Shown piece after piece: positions 44,281 through 54,579 of a stretch of DNA of 64,000 bases. This DNA comes from Triatoma infestans (taxonomy: Eukaryota; Arthropoda; Insecta; Hemiptera; Reduviidae), in NCBI GenBank assembly GCA_011037195.1, contig JAAEAF010014497.1, forward strand, positions 62,001 through 126,000, in the 5' to 3' direction. Under the pieces are notes generated by a model. The model worked only from the letters and a program-made list of their open reading frames with translations, ran no database searches and was not told the DNA's origin. Position 1 is the first letter of the stretch, and every line of letters begins with the position of its first letter. A program made the translations under genes and the position numbers.

Positions 44281-45286
44281 CTGGTGTGAAACACTCACAC
44301 AACTTTCTCTTACTCCAGTACTCAAAATGATAATTGACAAATTTTATAGTTTGTGTTCCAAATTTAATGAAATTCGTCGAAAACTGAAAAAACTGTTCAG
44401 TAAAAGCGCACTTCCGGTTTACTAATTTTCTTGAAACTTGGAATTTCAGCCATCCATTTATTCCTAACTAATTATGTTTGGATGATAGAATTGTATAATC
44501 AACTAGGATAGCACTTTAGATGAAAATCTAACCCTATCCCTCCCCTAAAAGTGCCCTTAAAAGAATTTTCCCAGAGAAATGTTTTAGATAAAAGTTGTAG
44601 ATCTTTGCATGTTTAGTTTATATACGAAGTTTCATAAAAATCGTCGGAGCCATTTTTGAGAAAATTTTGAAAAGTGAATAAATCATTTAGTAAAGTGGTA
44701 AAGTAAACGCACTTCCGGTTATCCGATTTTTTTCAAACTCGGAATTTCAACAACATATTTAATTCTAATTAACATTATTTAGATGACAGAATTGTGAAAT
44801 AAACTGAAATAGCACTTTAGATGACAACCTAACCCCACCCCTCCCCCGATAGTGCCCTTCAGTGCATTTTCCCGGAGAAATGTTTCAAATAAAAGTTGTA
44901 GCTCTTTGTATGTGTGGTTAATGTTTGAAGTTTAAAGAAAATCGTCGGAGCCATTTTTGAGAAAATCGCAAAAAAGTAAAAAATCCAACTAGTAAAGTGG
45001 TACTTCCGGTTGAGGAATTTTGACAGATAACGTAGTGTCAGATCCCACGGTGATGCCTAAATGGAATATCAAGTTTTAACTTTCTACGGTTTTTCGTTTT
45101 TGAGCTATGCTGTTCACATACATACATACACACACACGGACACACACACACACACAGACCATTTGCTAAAAACCACTTTTTTGGACTCAGGGGACCTCAA
45201 AACGGATATTTCCGGTGAAAACTCGATATCGAAAATTTGACACGATTACAATACTTCCTCTTACTAGGAGTAAGAGAAAGTAAAAA
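44281..45286 (-). mobile_element. Helentron-like element, full length (best reference copy)
   Basis: Right end GGAGTAAGAGAAAGT (45267-45281) and left ACTTTCTCTTACTCC (44302-44316) are perfect 15-bp inverted subterminal repeats. Outside the left one lies GTGTGAAACACTCACAC (44284-44300), a perfect 6-bp-stem hairpin next to the T-rich 3' end (sense strand CACCAGATT). A CA tract at 45121-45157 is the microsatellite core. No ORF of note. Confidence 0.9.
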
Positions 45287-45899
45287 GGCAATGACAATAT
45301 GGGTTTAAGTAGTGCACCAAATTAAAACAAAATCATTAAAATCGCAATTCCTAAGTTGAAGGAATTATCTGAAAACTTCGTACTCAAATCTCTTGGGAGA
45401 TAACTATAAGGTTCACAAAGCATTCACCCAAAAATCCTTTTTTCCAGGCACGTTGCCCGACAAAACTACAATATTTTCTCTTTATAAATAGAAAAACCAA
45501 GTAAATAATTCCTAGAAGAATACAGAACAATAATTTGCCGGCAATAAGAATAGTCACTTTATACAAATGACCAGAATGGGTATTAAATTTCTCATTTTGT
45601 AACATTAATACCCTCTCACTATGACATTTAATTCAAGGACACAAAAGAATTATCACTAAAAAAACAATTCATCTAAATGTATAGAGCCTATAATGATATC
45701 TACTAGACGGTGCTGCTATCTGTCCACTACTGTAATGAATTGCTAAATAATGGACGCTCTTGGGTAATATTACTTTATTTTTTATTCGCTCACAATTGTT
45801 TACCTTATAATTATAACCCCTCTATATGTAGGAACATTGCTTTTATAACGAACTAAATATTTTTGTTTTGAGTAAAGTAACTATTACAAGTGAGTTGCC

Positions 45900-46070
45900 C
45901 AGTTTTTTTTTTTTTTTAGTTGCTAGTAAAAAAGGCAGAATCGAGTCAAATTTTCGAAATTGTTTTTTTTTTTTTCACTGGGAAATATACGTTTTGAGGT
46001 CCCCTGAATATGAAAAAATTGGTTTTAGCGAATGGCTTGCATGTGTGTGTGAAACTAAAAAATACTGAGC
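45900..46070 (+). mobile_element. Helentron-like 5' fragment
   Basis: GAGTCAAATTTTCGAAATTG, CACTGGGAAATATACGTTTT, GAGGTCCCCTGAATATG, GTTTTAGCGAATGGC: the first 120 bp of the family, then it breaks off. Confidence 0.65.
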
Positions 46071-46115
46071 AGCAACTCACTTGTAATATAGGTACTTTTC
46101 TTGATAATTTTTTTT

Positions 46116-46165
46116 TTTTTTAATTTAAAGCGCATCAACACCTATGGTCAATTGAGTGCGGAGCT
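46116..46165 (-). repeat. SINE family A, 3' fragment
   Basis: TTTAATTTAAAGCGCATCAA then CACCTATGGTCAATTG: only the last 50 bp of the family after a T-run. Confidence 0.6.
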
Positions 46166-46257
46166 CAAATGAGTGATTGTTTGAGTGTTACAGGTTTCAG
46201 TTATTTATTGTGATTCCCCAACAGAGGTATTTTATGAATTATCAAATGATGCTATAA

Positions 46258-47246
46258 ATTTTTACTTTCTCTTACTCCTAGTAAGAAGAAGTATTGTAAT
46301 CGTGTCAAATTTTCGATATCAAGTTTTCACCGGAAATATCCGTTTTGAGTTTCCCTGAGTCCAAAAAAAGTGGTTTTAGCAAATGGTCTGTGTGTGTGTG
46401 TGTCTATGTGAACAGCATAGCTCAAAAACGAAAAACCATAGAAAGTTGAAACTTGATATTCCGTTTAGGTATCACCATGGCATCTGACAGCGGGGTCATC
46501 TGTCAAAATTCCTCTACCGGAACTACCACTTTACTGGCTGTTTTTTTTTTTTTTTTTAGTTTTTTGCGTTTTTTCTCCCTCAAAATGGCTCAGACGATTT
46601 TCTTCAAACTTGGTATACAACTGCACATACAAAGAACTACAACTTTTATTTGAAACATTTCTCAGGGAAAATTCATTTAAGGGCAGTTATGGGGGAGGGA
46701 GTGAGGTTAGGTTTTCATCTAAAGTGCTATTTCAGTTTATTAGACAATTCTATCATCTAAATAATGTTAATTAGAATTGAATATGTTGTTGAAATTCCGA
46801 CTTTCAAAAAAATCGGATAACCGGAAGTGCGTTTACGTTACCACTTTACTAAATAATTTTTTCTCTCAAAAATGTCTTCGACGATTTACTTGGAACTTCG
46901 TATATAAACTAAACATACAAAGATCTACAACTTTTATTCAAAACATTTCTCTGGGAAAATTCATTTAAGGGCACTTTTGGAGGAGGGGTGGGGTTATGTT
47001 TTTCTCTTAAGTGCTATCATAGTTGATTATACAATTCTATTATCCAAACAAAATTAATTAGAAATAAATAGATGGCCAAAATTCCGAGTTTCAAGAAAAT
47101 TAGTAAACCGGAAGTGCGCTTTTACTGGTCAGTTTTTCGACGAATTTGATTCAATTTGGCACACATACTATAAAATTTGTCAATTATAATTTTGAGAACT
47201 GGAGTACGAGAAACTTGTGTGAGTGTTTCACGCCAGATTTTTTTTA
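46258..47246 (+). mobile_element. Helentron-like element, full length
   Basis: Starts TTTTTACTTTCTCTTACTCC; subterminal repeats at 46264-46278 and 47201-47215 (two mismatches). TG repeat at 46388-46402. Stem-loop GTGTGAGTGTTTCACGC at 47217-47233, then CAGA and T's. The empty site is preserved at 49205-49270. Confidence 0.9.
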
Positions 47247-47670
47247 TAAAAAAATGCAAAAAATCAAGTTATTTCCAGCATACTATTAAATTTTTGATAT
47301 AATTAATGTCAGCTATAAAGACAAAATTCAGCATTTTCATTGCATTGTTAAAAGAGAATGCAAAACAGAAATGATTCAATTAAAATCCACCATTTTGTAT
47401 TTTGCCGTTAATACTAGTGGGACGAAATAAAATTGATGTTAAACACCCATAAAAATTTCTCAAAGCAATTCATAATATTTAGTTACAAAAACTTTTCTTT
47501 GACCTGGAGTTTGTTCATTATATTATCGTTCATTATTGTAATGTATGTGACGCAGTCCACAAAGTATTGAAAGAGTTGTTTGAGCTTGGTCTCGCTGAGC
47601 TGGAATTGTTCAAATTTTTCGTGATAGCCTGCTTGCTTGCTAACCAGGACTCACTCTCGATATTACAAAA
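47240..47670 (+). repeat. Unnamed interspersed repeat, copy 1
   Basis: The sequence from AAAATCAAGTTATTTCC through CTTTTCTTTGACCTGGAG to TGTATGTGACGCAGTC is repeated at 49265-49600 with moderate divergence. With the part left of 46258 it forms one older unit split by the Helentron-like insertion. Confidence 0.8.
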
Positions 47671-47674
47671 ATAA

Positions 47675-48578
47675 AAAATCTGGCGTGAAACACTCGCACA
47701 ACTTTCTCTTACTCCAGTTCTCAAAATTATAATTGACAAAGGTTATAGTTTGTGTGCCAAATTTAATGAAATTCGTCGAAAACCGAAAAAACTGTTCAGT
47801 AAAAGCGCACTTCCGGATAACTAATTTTCTTGAAACTTGAAATTTTGGCCATCTATTTATTACTAATTAATTTTGTTTGTATGATAGAATTGTATAATCA
47901 ACTATGATAGCACTTTAAAGAAAAACATAACCCCACCCCTTGCCTAAAAGTGCCCTTAAATGAATGTTCCTAGAGAAATGTTTTAAATAAAAGTTGTAGA
48001 TCTTTGTATGCGTAGTTTATATACGAAGTTTCAAGAAAATCATCGGAGCCATTTTTGTGAAAATCGCGAAAAAGTGAAAAAACCATTTAGTAAAGTGGTA
48101 AAGTAAACGCACTTCCGGTTATGCTTTATTCCAAACTTGGAATTTCAACAATATATTTAATTCTAATTAAACATTATTAAGATGGCGAATTGTCCCAATA
48201 AACTGAAATAGCACTTTAGATAACCCCTCCCCAACCCCTCCCCTAAAGTGCCTAATGAATTTTCCCAGAGAATGTTTCAAATAAAAGTTGTAGCTCTTTG
48301 TATGTGTAATTGATGTCCAAGGTTGAAGAAAATCGCAAAAAAGTAAAAAAACGAACTAGTAAAGTGGTACTTCCGGTTGTGGAATTTTGACAGATAACGT
48401 AATGTCAGATCCCATGGTGATACCTAAATGGAATATCAAGTTTGAACTTTCTACGATTTTTCGTTTTTGAGCTATGCTGTTCACATTCATACACCACACA
48501 CACAGACCATTTGCTAAAAACCACTTTTGCGAAAATTTGACACGATTACAATACTTCCTCTTACTAGGAGTAAGAAAG
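47675..48578 (-). mobile_element. Helentron-like element, near full length
   Basis: Left edge AAAAAATCTGGCGTGAAACA, CTCGCACAACTTTCTCTTAC; right edge CTAGGAGTAAGAAAGTAAAA. A segment after CCACTTTTGCGAAAATTTG is deleted relative to 44281-45286. Confidence 0.88.
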
Positions 48579-48647
48579 TAAAAAAAAATTATAAGTTTTC
48601 TTTATAGCTCACAGTAAATATATAAAACTGTAAACATTATGTTAGAA

Positions 48648-48873
48648 TGGAAGAGATTAGCTCAGTGGTAGTGCGCTGGACTAGCAACGCGGAGATCACG
48701 GGTTCGAATCCAGCCGTGCTACCCTTAGATTTTCTCTTCCTAGGAGCCGCTACAGCTCACTGTCTGGTGATGGACAGAGTTGTCTGCCCAGAGGCCGGCA
48801 GTGCACTGAGAAGGCTCCGGGCGCAAATGTCCACAGATGTTGAGACGCCTTAAATAAATAAAAATAAAAAAAA
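48648..48873 (+). repeat. SINE family A, reference copy with 12-bp target duplication
   Basis: Flanked by ATTATGTTAGAA at 48636-48647 and 48874-48885. Head: A box TTAGCTCAGTGGTAG, B box GGGTTCGAATCC. Body: TAGATTTTCTCTTCCTAGGA, AGCTCACTGTCTGGTGATGG, AGAAGGCTCCGGGCGC. The tail is A-rich (AAATAAATAAAAATAAAAA). Pol III-type, presumably mobilised by a LINE. Confidence 0.93.
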
Positions 48874-49020
48874 ATTATGTTAGAAATAACTTGATTTTTT
48901 GGATATTTTCATGAAAGGTATTTATTGCACAATATGATAATTTATAAAATACATACGCAGGGAAATTTAGTAACAAAATTTCTAAACTTGATTTTTCATA
49001 GAAACAAGTGGTTATATATA

Positions 49021-49153
49021 AATAACCAATCACAATGTAGAAGTGAAGGTGTTAAATGTGGGCATGTAATTTAGGCCAATGAGAAATTTAAAATTATTAT
49101 GTTTACCGAGCCCACATTTGACACCTTCACTTCTTTACTGTGATTGGCTAATT
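49021..49153. mobile_element. Foldback MITE-like hairpin
   Basis: The left arm ACCAATCACAATGTAGAAGT...TTAAATGTGGGC is the inverse of GCCCACATTTGACACCTTCA...CAGTGATTGGCT with few mismatches. Arms about 41 bp, loop about 47 bp. No family name recognised. Confidence 0.75.
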
Positions 49154-49204
49154 TTTTATAGCTAATTATTCCTATGAAATATTTAGGTTAGAATTTTTTT
49201 ACTA

Positions 49205-49600
49205 ATTTTTCCTTCGAGGATATTTTATGAATTATCAAATTATGCTATACAAAATTAAAAAAAAAAAATGAAAAAATCAAGATATTTCTAACATACTATT
49301 AACTTTTTTTATAATTAATGAAAGCTGTAAATTAATGAAAATCAGCATTTTCATTCCATTGTTAAAAAAGAATGCAAAAGAGAACTAGGCAGAAATGATC
49401 CAATGAAAGTGCGCCATTTTTTTTTTTTGCCGTTTATACTGTTGGGACAAAATAAAATTGATGTTAAACATCCATAAAAATTTCTCAAAGGAATTCATAT
49501 TTAGTTAAAAAAACTTTTCTTTGACCTAGAGTGTGTAGCTATTCATTATATTGTCCTTCATTTTTTTTAATGTATGTGGCACAGTCTCCATATTGAAAGA
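49205..49600 (+). repeat. Unnamed interspersed repeat, copy 2 (empty site)
   Basis: Reads TATTTTATGAATTATCAAAT, TATGCTATAC, an A-run, then AAAATCAAGATATTTC, continuous where copy 1 is split by the Helentron-like element. Ends at about 49600 in TGTATGTGGCACAGTC. Confidence 0.8.
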
Positions 49601-51316
49601 TTAGTTCGAAAAACTTCAGACTATGTAACTATGTAAATCAGAGTAATAGAAAGTTTTGTGAGTGTTACATACCAGATTTTTTTATATTCGGAGGATCACA
49701 AATAGGTATTTCAGGTGAAACAAATTGAAGTGATCGGCAAAATTCTTCTAAGAGAAAATAAAATCTCAATTTTAAGTTTTTTTCTTTCAAATAATTATTT
49801 TGGTAATTATATTGAATTATGAACATTTGGAATAATTGATCTAAGCCCGAGTGGTATGCAATAGATGTGGGCAGGAGATTAACTGCCGTTGATTGGCAAG
49901 GGGGAGGGGCAAAGTCTCCCTAGTATTTAAATAAACTTTCAATTAATTATAAACAAAACATTTAAATAATGATGGAAAATGTGCAGTATAATTGTTACCG
50001 GTAATTCAATAGTAATGTATTTTACCTTTATGATAAGATAATACCATATAAACCATATTTATAATCATCCCAATGTTCTGGTATTAGTAGAAGTAACATA
50101 AGAGTTCGTACCAGGTAGGACGAGATATTCTGTTACATTTAATGAACTTATCAAGCTCACATACATATGGTTCAGTCAGCTTGTACACTTACACACATAC
50201 GTATACACAGACAAACATATATAGAATAATGACTGACAGTTCTAACCGCCGGCACCCAATGGCCTCATTCTATTTGCTTGCGCTGATGATTCCACCTTGT
50301 AGTCCGCCACCCATCAAAACCCAACCACTCTTTATAGAGCACTAATGATCCGGACGACCACCTCTTTCCTTTTTGCCCGTCGGTTGCTTTCACATTGTCC
50401 TGATCCAATCATTAATTACTGCAACTGGCGCCGTATCATCATTAGTCCCGGGCAAAAAAAGGGGGGGGAACTATCTGGGGATGCAGAGCTGGATTGCTGA
50501 GTGCTTTTGTTTGATTATTTCGCGGTTTCCAGCAACATTTAGCTCTGGGTCACAATCCAGAAATTTCATATAATCTATCTGAATTTCCGATTTTTTTCCC
50601 AGAATTATTTTTTAACGGTGATTTCCAAATATGGTAGCATATTTGGAATAAGAAGAACCTGAACGTTTATTAATGATACACAGAAGGAGTAAAATTGCTG
50701 TGAGAAGGAGTGAATCAAGAGTTATAATGACTCACTTGTGGCTCTAGGCGCCCTAGTGCGAGCATTATATTGCTAAGAACATTTGTTAATTAGAACTAAG
50801 ATAAAATACGGTAATAAGTGTCGTCTGTTTTTAAAAGAAATTTTTTAAAGGTTAATTTCTGTAAAAACATTAAGAGCTTAAAGTTCAAACAAAAATGAAA
50901 AGTGAGAAAGTTGGAAAAATATACAAACAGATATCAATCTTGTCAGGAATTCTGACAGCCACTTGTACTGCAGCAACATTAGTTAATAGCTCCAGTGTTT
51001 ATAACCTGTCTCATTGTTGTATTTTAGTGTAAGAAAGGTAATAAATTTGGTTCATTAACAAAAAAAAAAAAAATAATAATAATAATGCCATAAAAATGTT
51101 CATGATTTAAAACGATCAGTTCACTTGAATTTTATTTTAAACATCTCAGCCAATCTATTATTTTCTTGTGCAATATTTCTAGCCCATCAGCTGATCAGAA
51201 CCCAATCCTCAACAATTAAACATACTGTATTAAGGGGAATGTATTCATGATGGTCGTGGGTTCAAGGAGTTCATCGCATCCGGGCGATGTTTAGAATGTA
51301 ATTTTTTTTAAATTAT
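49601..51316. other. Intergenic, with GC-richer unique patch
   Basis: A Helentron-like 3' tip at about 49640-49690 (GTGAGTGTTACATACCAGAT). 50140-50580 is GC-richer and non-repetitive within the window but shows no convincing gene. The rest is AT-rich without recognised features. Confidence 0.4.
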
Positions 51317-51328
51317 TAAAACATAATA

Positions 51329-51565
51329 TTTAAAAAAAAAAAAACTATGGCGCAACAGCCAGGCTTGCCAGGCTTGTGGTAAGCTCGCAGCAGTTCGAAC
51401 GCCGTTTATTTCCGGCCTTCGCTACCTAGGGCGCTACTAACTGTAGCTTCCCACTTTTTATCACGATGCTGGGTCAACACCAATTTTGCCTTCACGGGAA
51501 TCGAACCGTGAATTCTCGCATGAAAGGCGAGTGTGCTAGCCACTATCCAACGCGTGACTAGACAC
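51329..51565 (-). repeat. SINE family B with 12-bp target duplication
   Basis: Flanked by TAAAACATAATA at 51317-51328 and 51566-51577. Minus-strand head: CTCGCCTTTCATGCGAG (anticodon loop CTTTCAT, TTC) and T-arm CACGGTTCGATTCCCGTG. As in 25721-25984 the sense strand ends in a T-run (CATAG plus T's). Confidence 0.9.
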
Positions 51566-51779
51566 TAAAACATAATAAGTTGAAGTTAATAGTTAATTGA
51601 AGAGTTAAATCTTTCATCATTTAGAAATTAGATAATATGAAATTCTAGACTGAAATATTCACAGGACGAATTCTGAATGTAGTACTTTATTTAATTTATT
51701 GTTAAAGCATCTTTAAAGTTAGAATTTTTACTAAATGGTATAGTTTGTTATTCCATAGTATTAGTGTTTTTTTTAGCCC

Positions 51780-52390
51780 GCTACCTTAAAATGGCGGCTT
51801 GACTACGCAACTCCTCCTAGACTTGCAAAAATCCATTTTATAGGGAAAATATTAGAAATAAAAGTGAGAGCTGTAGAATGTGTATATAATTAGTTTATAG
51901 ACTTTAAAAGAAATGATTTCGATAAAATTGTAGAAAACTGAAAGCAACTGCAACTATTATAGCTTTCTGCAATTTTTTGTTTTGAGTTACATTTTTATAC
52001 CTTCGCATTCTCTTTCACACTCACACACACACACACACACACTCACACACACACACACACACATACACACAGGAGTGGGCAAGATTGTGTTTTCCTTTAA
52101 AGTAATATTTTAGTTAATTATATAACTGTACCATCTAAATAATAAATCAATTAGAATTAAATATGTTGTTAAAATACTGAGTTTGAAAAAAAAAAAGCGG
52201 TTGACCGGAAGTGCCGCTTTTACTGAAATTATTTCAGGTTTCTATAATTTTATCCATAAAAAACATCGACATATTTCATTAAATTTTTTTGCACTAACTA
52301 TGAATTCATAGACCTATCACTTCTGTAGGGAACTTTTATCCGGGCAAGTTCATTAAAAGAAGTTTTGGTGGTGAGAGAATAGAAGCGGGG
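51780..52390. mobile_element. Helentron-like remnants in two orientations
   Basis: 51780-52070 resembles the family in reverse (TTTATAGGGAAAATATTAG, TTTTGAGTTAC, then a long CA tract 52017-52071). 52080-52330 is forward (TTAATTATATAACTGTACCA, GACCGGAAGTGCCGCTTTTA). The forward copy resumes with its 3' tip at 53690-53730, beyond the LINE. Confidence 0.55.
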
Positions 52391-52394
52391 GAAG

Positions 52395-53482
52395 GGGAGC
52401 CTCATTCCACTGCGACCTACAAGTCGAGGTCTATTGTGGATCCCCTTACGTTACAGAACAGCCCCCAGCCCTCCTAATCAGTCCTAGCAAAGCTGAGAGC
52501 GGCTCCGTCATGAAGCTTTCAGCTTCGGGATTGCCCGTCCCCAGTTGAAGAAACCTAATCCTCGCCAGGCCGGCGCACTCACAAAGGATGTGCGCCGGGG
52601 TCTCCTCCTCTACCTTGCAGAATCGGCATACCGCACTATCCTCAAGTTGTAGGTGGTGCATGTGTCTATTCAGCCTACAATGCCCTGTTAGTAGACCCAC
52701 AATTAACCTTATATCCCTTCGGGTCTGGCTCAGTAGGTCTTTGGTAAATTTAGGCAAATGTCTTTTAATGAAGAGCTTTGCCTGCCTCTGTCCTGGTGTT
52801 CCCTCCCACCAACGCAGACGCTGATCTTCCATCCACCCCCTGATAGAAGTTTGAATGAGGCTCCTGGACAAGCCGCAGAAGGGTTCGGGGCCTATAAAGG
52901 TATCCTGCGAGCCCTCCCTCGCTAAGGCATCCACCCTCTCATTGCCAGGAACCCCGCATGTCCCGGCACCCAGGCGAGTGTCAGTTTATTCCGAGTATCC
53001 ACCTCGGTAAGGGCAAGTAGGCAGTCCCACACCGTCTTGAGACTATTTGGTGTGAGGAAAGTGCCTTCAGGGCTGCCTGACTGTCGGAGTATTTGGCCAC
53101 TCTTCTACCCACTATCCTTTGCCTTATAATCTCCCTAGCGCAGAGTTGTCACGCCACGACTTCAGCCTGAAAGACCGTGGCGTACTTCCCTAGGCTGGCC
53201 TTAATTTTAACTTTAGGCCTGCCCTCGTAGACCCCCGCTCCGACCCCAGTCGGAGTTTTGGATCCATCTGTATACCAGATCGAGTTACCGAACAGGGGTG
53301 GGTCACGGCCCCATTCACCTCTGCTCGGTATGACAATATGGAAGTTCCTTTCGAAGAAATAACTATGAACCATCCTATCCGTTGGCATCCCAAGAAGATG
53401 ATCCACCTTGATTTCCTCGATCAACCTGTGGTTATTACGATCATGCCTAGAGGTGACGGGAGGCGGCCCCTGCCAGGAGCCT
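52395..53482 (-). pseudogene. LINE with RNase H and zinc knuckle, 5'-truncated
   Basis: Minus strand, 5' to 3': RLIEEIKVDHLLGMPTDRM, then RNase H start IWYTDGSKTPTGVGAGVYEG with QAEVVA, a stop, then RVAKYSDSQAALKALSSHQ, a frame break, LAWVPGHAG, VDALAREGS. Then an open C-terminus (52446-52934): LTGHCRLNRHMHHLQL and CRFCKVEEETPAHILCEC, ending LLGLIRRAGG. All four acidic RNase H residues (TDGS, AE, SDS, VDA) remain, but a stop and at least two frameshifts kill it. Fits I/R1/Jockey-group LINEs with RNase H. Confidence 0.88.
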
Positions 53483-53524
53483 ATGTATTCTTAAATTTTA
53501 TATTAATGAGAGACTCTAAATTTA

Positions 53525-53590
53525 ATAAAATGACTTTTTTGAGAAAACCATATGATGGTGGGAGACTCTATATGGTTTTCTCAAAAAAGT
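53525..53590. repeat. Inverted repeat, about 25-bp arms
   Basis: TGACTTTTTTGAGAAAACCA...GGTGGGAGACTCTA...TGGTTTTCTCAAAAAAGTC. The neighbouring GGGAGACTCTA also recurs, so it is probably a small local inverted duplication. Confidence 0.75.
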
Positions 53591-53639
53591 CTCCCATTGA
53601 TAAAAAATTTAAGACTAGCATAAACATTTAGTAAAAATA

Positions 53640-54355
53640 ATAAAGTTTAAAGTAAATGTGGTCACTTAAATCATGTAAGCTGCAGTGAGAGAAAGCTGTT
53701 TGAGTGATTCACGTTGGATTTTTTCTTACTAAAAAGAAATTTGACGCTTTCCGTTTAGGACAATAGAAATCGCATCCGGTGCGATTAGCAATTCATATAT
53801 TTGTAATTAATTTAATGTGAAGTTTAGAGAAATCTTGAAAAATTAAAAAAAACAAAACAGGAAAGAGCCCGGAGCCTTGTCAGTGCAGTGCCGGCCTCCC
53901 AGCAGTTAATAGGACTAATCTCTACTTTACTATTTTCTCGTTAAATTGAAAAAAAAAAACAAATTCCTCCAAAAACGCAATAATCTCTGTTTAGTTGTAT
54001 TATTGTTTTGTAAGTTAACTAATAATAATACAGACAAGTTTGGAGAAGGAAACATTCCAAGATGATTATTTTTCACAATGGTAAACAATGGCCCAAGTTT
54101 TATTATTATTGTTTGAAGAAGTTATAAAAATACTTTCACCGCACAAAACGATAATGATTAGTAACAGTGAGAGATAGTTGGAGGTTTCAAAATAGAATTA
54201 CTATTGTTCCGAATATATATTTCAAATAATTATCTTTATAACCTTATTCGAGGAAGGTAATATTGCATTATCCTTTTATTATTATTACTTCTTTTTTTTT
54301 TTTAATTCTTTTGGATCTTTTATTATTTATATTTTTTAAAATACAGAACTTTACA
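53640..54355. other. Intergenic, with small repeat tips
   Basis: A Helentron-like 3' tip at 53685-53735, a SINE A fragment at 53863-53912 (AGCCCGGAGCCTTGTCAGTG), otherwise AT-rich and unrecognised. Confidence 0.45.
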
Positions 54356-54357
54356 AC

Positions 54358-54575
54358 AAAAATCTGGTGTGAAACACGCACAAAACGTTCTTTTATTGCA
54401 GTTTACAAAAATGTAATTGATAATTTTTTTTGAGCTAGTATACCAAATTTAATGAAATTCGTCGGTGGTTTTATGATAACAAGCAGAACATTGCAAAATC
54501 TGTTCAGTAAAAACGCATTTCCGAATCATTCATTTTCTTAAAACTTGAAATATTGCCAATCTATTTATTTCTGAT
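54358..54575 (-). mobile_element. Helentron-like 3' fragment, minus
   Basis: AAAATCTGGTGTGAAACACG, TTAATGAAATTCGTCGG, CTGTTCAGTAAAAACGCATT: 3' end in reverse, cut off where a plus copy begins. Confidence 0.75.
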
Positions 54576-54579
54576 TTTA

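Noticed and set aside
46453..46968. Short frames inside the 1-kb family as coding genes
   Set aside because: They are not conserved between copies in frame and are broken in most copies, so the family looks non-coding.
48649..48722. A real tRNA gene (A box and B box present)
   Set aside because: It is the head of SINE A: no acceptor stem closes, a conserved body follows, and the whole unit is flanked by a 12-bp duplication.
51480..51560. A tRNA-Glu gene on the minus strand
   Set aside because: Anticodon and T-arm fold but there is no acceptor stem, and the sequence continues into the SINE B body shared with 25721-25984.
52017..52071. CRISPR-like spaced repeats
   Set aside because: It is a simple CA microsatellite, matching the microsatellite core of the Helentron-like family.
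53338..53631. A plus-strand gene of 97 residues
   Set aside because: It is the antisense shadow of the LINE RNase H domain joined to a local inverted repeat.
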